Source: an uncultured Acidimicrobium sp. (GTDB lineage Bacteria; Actinomycetota; Acidimicrobiia; Acidimicrobiales; Ilumatobacteraceae). From it: DNA of 7,428 bases. The notes below the pieces were generated by a model. That model saw nothing but the letters and a program-made list of their open reading frames with translations, was not told the DNA's origin and ran no database searches. The position numbers and the translations under genes were made by a program. Location of the stretch: the NCBI GenBank assembly GCA_903850275.1, contig CAINLH010000015.1:1-7428 (forward strand), in the 5' to 3' direction. Positions 5,384 through 7,428 of this stretch are shown here, piece after piece. Each line of letters opens with the position of its first letter. Position 1 is the stretch's first letter.

Positions 5384-7090
5384 ATGGCTTCTACACCCTC
5401 GGCTACTGCCACCTTTTGTGCCACCTTGGTGGACGAGTGGATTCGTATTGGCGTTCGCCATGCCGTGTTATCGCCGGGTTCTCGCTCCACGCCAATGGCC
5501 TTGGCGCTTTCCGCAAGGACCGAAATCTCCCTGCACGTTTTTCATGACGAACGCTCTGCGTCGTTTGCTGCATTGGGCATTGGCCAGCACGACGGGGTGC
5601 CAGCAGTGTTGCTGTGCACGTCGGGAACAGCGGCCGTGCAGTTTCATGCAGCAGTGGTGGAAGCAGATCATGCGCATGTGTCGATGTTGGTGTGTACTGC
5701 CGACAGACCACCAGAGCTGCAAGGCGTGGGGGCGCCGCAGACAATCAATCAAACGAACCTATACGGAAGTTCGACCAGGTTGTTTATCGACGCAGGTGTT
5801 GCCGACGACCGTCATTCGTCTAAGTGGCGCGCAATCGCCAGAGACTCTTTCTCTGCCGCGATGGATATCAACCCAGGCCCTGTTCAGATAAATCTTCCAT
5901 TTCGTGAGCCACTTATCGGCGAAGCGCAAACACTGCCCGCCGTTGATCCAGGCTCGATCGTGAAGCAAGGTCGGCTCTCGCCAAGTGCTTCCGAACGAAA
6001 GGCATTGAACAAGATGCTTCTTTCGAATCGCGGAGTGATTGTCGCCGGTGCCGGTATCGACCAACCTCGATTCGTATTCGAACTGGCGCGAACATTGCAG
6101 TGGCCGATTATTGCGGATCAACGAAGTGGATGTCGAGTTTCAGCAAGCGTCGAACAAGAGGCAGTGATTGTTTCCACCGCCGATGTGATGCTGCGCGATT
6201 TTGATACCGCGATGCAATTGAAGCCAGAGGTGATTTTGCGCATTGGCGACCCACCAGTTTCAAAGGTTGTTAACGCCTGGCTCAAGGACTGTGGTGCTCC
6301 TTATTGCGCAATATCAACAACGCCATCGCTGATTGATCCCGACAATCGTGTGCAACTGCACATGGTTGGGACGCCATCGCAGATTTGTATGGAAGTTGTG
6401 CGTGGATCGACGAAAAGGACAGACCCGTCTTGGCCAAACGAGTGGAAGAGGCGCGAGAACATTGCAAGATCGACAATTGACAAAGAACTTGCCGCCGCTA
6501 CGGAAATTACCGAACCCTTCGTAGCGAATCGGGTATTGACTGCGCTGCCGGTGGATTCCAACCTGGTTCTGTCATCAAGTATGCCTATTCGTGACGTGGA
6601 ATGGTTCGCGGCGCCGCGAGACGGTGTGAAGGTGTTCGCAAATAGGGGTGTTAATGGCATCGATGGTGTCGTATCAACTGCTGTAGGCATTGCGCTGGCA
6701 TCTCGCAAACCGACTGCCTTATTAATTGGCGACGTAGCCATGATGCACGACATAAATGGCTTGATCAATATCACCGAGAGGGCTGTCGATCTTCGAATCG
6801 TGATAATCGACAATAACGGTGGCGGAATTTTCTCGTTTTTGCCACAGTCATCGTCTCTAGATAGGGATCGTTTCGAAAAGCTTTTTGGCACGCCCCACAA
6901 CACCGACTTTGTTTCGTTGCTTGCAGGTCATCGAGTGGAATGTGTTGTAGCTGAAACCAAAACGCAGTTTGATGCAGCAATCGAACGCACGGGGTTAGCT
7001 GCGGTATTGGTTCGTACGCGACGAGATGACAACGTTGTAGAGCATGCTCGAATTAATGCCGCGGTGGCGTCGGCGCTTACGGACGGATAA
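5384..7090 (+). CDS. menD: SEPHCHC synthase (MenD), thiamine-diphosphate enzyme
   Basis: 2-succinyl-5-enolpyruvyl-6-hydroxy-3-cyclohexene-1-carboxylate synthase: decarboxylates 2-oxoglutarate on ThDP and adds the product to isochorismate. At 568 aa it has the normal length for MenD. N-terminal PYR domain: SPGSRSTP (residues 30-37), HDERSASFAALG with the ThDP-activating Glu56, CTSGTAAVQFHAAV (78-91), and TADRPPELQGVGAPQTINQ (105-123), which is diagnostic for MenD. Central domain about 190-370, less conserved. C-terminal PP domain: SSSMPIRDVEW (397-407), NRGVNGIDGVVSTA (420-433), the metal/ThDP motif beginning GD at 449-450 and continuing to DINGL, and IDNNGGGIFSFLP (475-487). The ATG at 5384 leaves the usual short N-terminal lead (ATFCATLVDEW) before the first motif. 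Divergent from the dsbA-like gene with a 19-bp gap; the 3' end overlaps the convergent menF-like gene by 14 bp. The isochorismate substrate would come from that adjacent gene, and MenH acts on the product. Confidence 0.97.
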   Translation: MASTPSATATFCATLVDEWIRIGVRHAVLSPGSRSTPMALALSARTEISLHVFHDERSASFAALGIGQHDGVPAVLLCTSGTAAVQFHAAVVEADHAHVSMLVCTADRPPELQGVGAPQTINQTNLYGSSTRLFIDAGVADDRHSSKWRAIARDSFSAAMDINPGPVQINLPFREPLIGEAQTLPAVDPGSIVKQGRLSPSASERKALNKMLLSNRGVIVAGAGIDQPRFVFELARTLQWPIIADQRSGCRVSASVEQEAVIVSTADVMLRDFDTAMQLKPEVILRIGDPPVSKVVNAWLKDCGAPYCAISTTPSLIDPDNRVQLHMVGTPSQICMEVVRGSTKRTDPSWPNEWKRRENIARSTIDKELAAATEITEPFVANRVLTALPVDSNLVLSSSMPIRDVEWFAAPRDGVKVFANRGVNGIDGVVSTAVGIALASRKPTALLIGDVAMMHDINGLINITERAVDLRIVIIDNNGGGIFSFLPQSSSLDRDRFEKLFGTPHNTDFVSLLAGHRVECVVAETKTQFDAAIERTGLAAVLVRTRRDDNVVEHARINAAVASALTDG

Positions 7091-7428
7091 TCGCGGCGAG
7101 CATTGCCTGAAACTTGGCCTGGGTCTCGGCCAATTCGGCGGCGGGCTCGCTGTCGGCAACAATGCCGCCTCCCGCGAATAGGCGCGCGCTCGTTCTGTCG
7201 GATGACAACTGAGCGCAGCGAATAGCAACTGCGAAAGCACCGTTGCCATTTTGATCGAACCATCCAACGGCTCCGCCATAACGACCACGGTCTATGCCTT
7301 CGTATTGATTGATGAGGTTCAGCGCTTCATCTTTGGGGAAGCCGCCTAGGGCAGGTGTAGGGCTGAGCATCATTGCAGCATCGAGAACATGCATGAATGG
7401 TTTTGAAAGCATTCCCTGCATCAACGTA
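7077..7428 (-). CDS. menF: isochorismate synthase (MenF/EntC-type), C-terminal part only
   Basis: C-terminal 116 residues of a chorismate-binding enzyme. The gene continues past the right edge: the TTG at 7424 is internal because the frame stays open to the last base. Visible family features are SPTPALGGFP (usually HPTPAVGG in isochorismate synthases), YEGIDRGRYGGAVGW (family form E-x-x-DRGxYAGxVGW), AVAIRCA, ARLFAGGGIVADSEP (usually AGAGIV) and the final ELAETQAKFQAML, which carries the conserved Glu and Lys near the Mg2+ site. The PTPAxGG and DRGxY patterns favour isochorismate synthase over anthranilate or aminodeoxychorismate synthase. Next to menD it most likely makes the isochorismate that MenD consumes. 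The symbol is inferred from context, since MenF and EntC cannot be separated from this fragment. The His-to-Ser change at bases 7362-7364 is unusual. It converges on menD with a 14-bp overlap. Confidence 0.88.
   Translation of the reverse strand, partial: TLMQGMLSKPFMHVLDAAMMLSPTPALGGFPKDEALNLINQYEGIDRGRYGGAVGWFDQNGNGAFAVAIRCAQLSSDRTSARLFAGGGIVADSEPAAELAETQAKFQAMLAAIIRP

Noticed and set aside
5365..5490. N-terminal extension of the dsbA-like frame upstream to an ATG-like start at 5490 (42 more residues)
   Set aside because: The extension runs antisense through the start of menD, shows no domain or signal peptide, and the thioredoxin fold begins right after the ATG at 5364.
5418..5891. Overlapping plus-strand frame of 157 codons inside menD
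   Set aside because: Frame-shifted copy of the menD PYR domain region, Cys/Arg/Trp-rich and unlike a real protein; the menD frame is uninterrupted, so it is not a sign of a frameshift.
6301..6903. Open minus-strand frame of 200 codons opposite menD
   Set aside because: Shadow of menD coding sequence; rich in Ser/Thr/Arg with no family motif and no start signal.
7077..7424. Small complete gene of 115 codons starting at the TTG at 7424
   Set aside because: The content is the C-terminal end of an isochorismate synthase and the frame continues off the window.
1..7428. tRNA/rRNA genes, CRISPR arrays, insertion sequences, riboswitches or a novel defence-type system
   Set aside because: Nearly all bases are accounted for by genes of known families; no repeat arrays, transposase features, structured leaders or gaps large enough for such elements were seen.

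Overview
The window looks like a bacterial chromosome segment of moderate GC (about half, judged by eye). It probably comes from an actinobacterium-like lineage. The MenA protein carries the actinobacterial-type string RVGPIRLVGSG after its NDYSDG motif, MenE is short (372 aa) like mycobacterial forms, and translation starts mostly lack Shine-Dalgarno sequences. A moderate-GC group such as Acidimicrobiia would fit, but that assignment is inference.

Left part (1-1923, + strand): the 3' portion of a CNNM/CBS/CorC-type membrane protein gene that enters from the left edge, followed after 18 nt by a complete short-chain dehydrogenase/reductase (SDR) gene.

Right part (1935-7428): a menaquinone (vitamin K2) biosynthesis cluster with almost strictly alternating strands: menE (-), menA (+), menH (-), a DsbA/FrnE-family thiol oxidoreductase gene (-), menD (+), and the 3' end of an isochorismate synthase gene, menF-like (-), which runs off the right edge. 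The encoded steps are chorismate to isochorismate (MenF), isochorismate plus 2-oxoglutarate to SEPHCHC (MenD), SEPHCHC to SHCHC (MenH), o-succinylbenzoate to its CoA ester (MenE) and prenylation of 1,4-dihydroxy-2-naphthoate (MenA). MenC, MenB, the DHNA-CoA thioesterase and the final methyltransferase MenG are not in the window.

The cluster is very compact. Convergent pairs are 11 bp apart (SDR/menE) or overlap by 24 bp (menA/menH) and 14 bp (menD/menF). Divergent pairs are separated by only 32 bp (menE/menA) and 19 bp (dsbA-like/menD). The dsbA-like and menH genes overlap in a GTGA stop/start. Both tiny divergent gaps contain a seven-base NANNNTA element placed so that overlapping -10 hexamers could fire in both directions, one just upstream of each + strand ATG. 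This suggests bidirectional, leaderless promoters.

No RNA genes, mobile elements, CRISPR arrays or intergenic stretches over 300 bases were seen. The enzymes belong to well-known families. The unusual points are the layout, the bidirectional promoter geometry and the thiol oxidoreductase coupled to menH.
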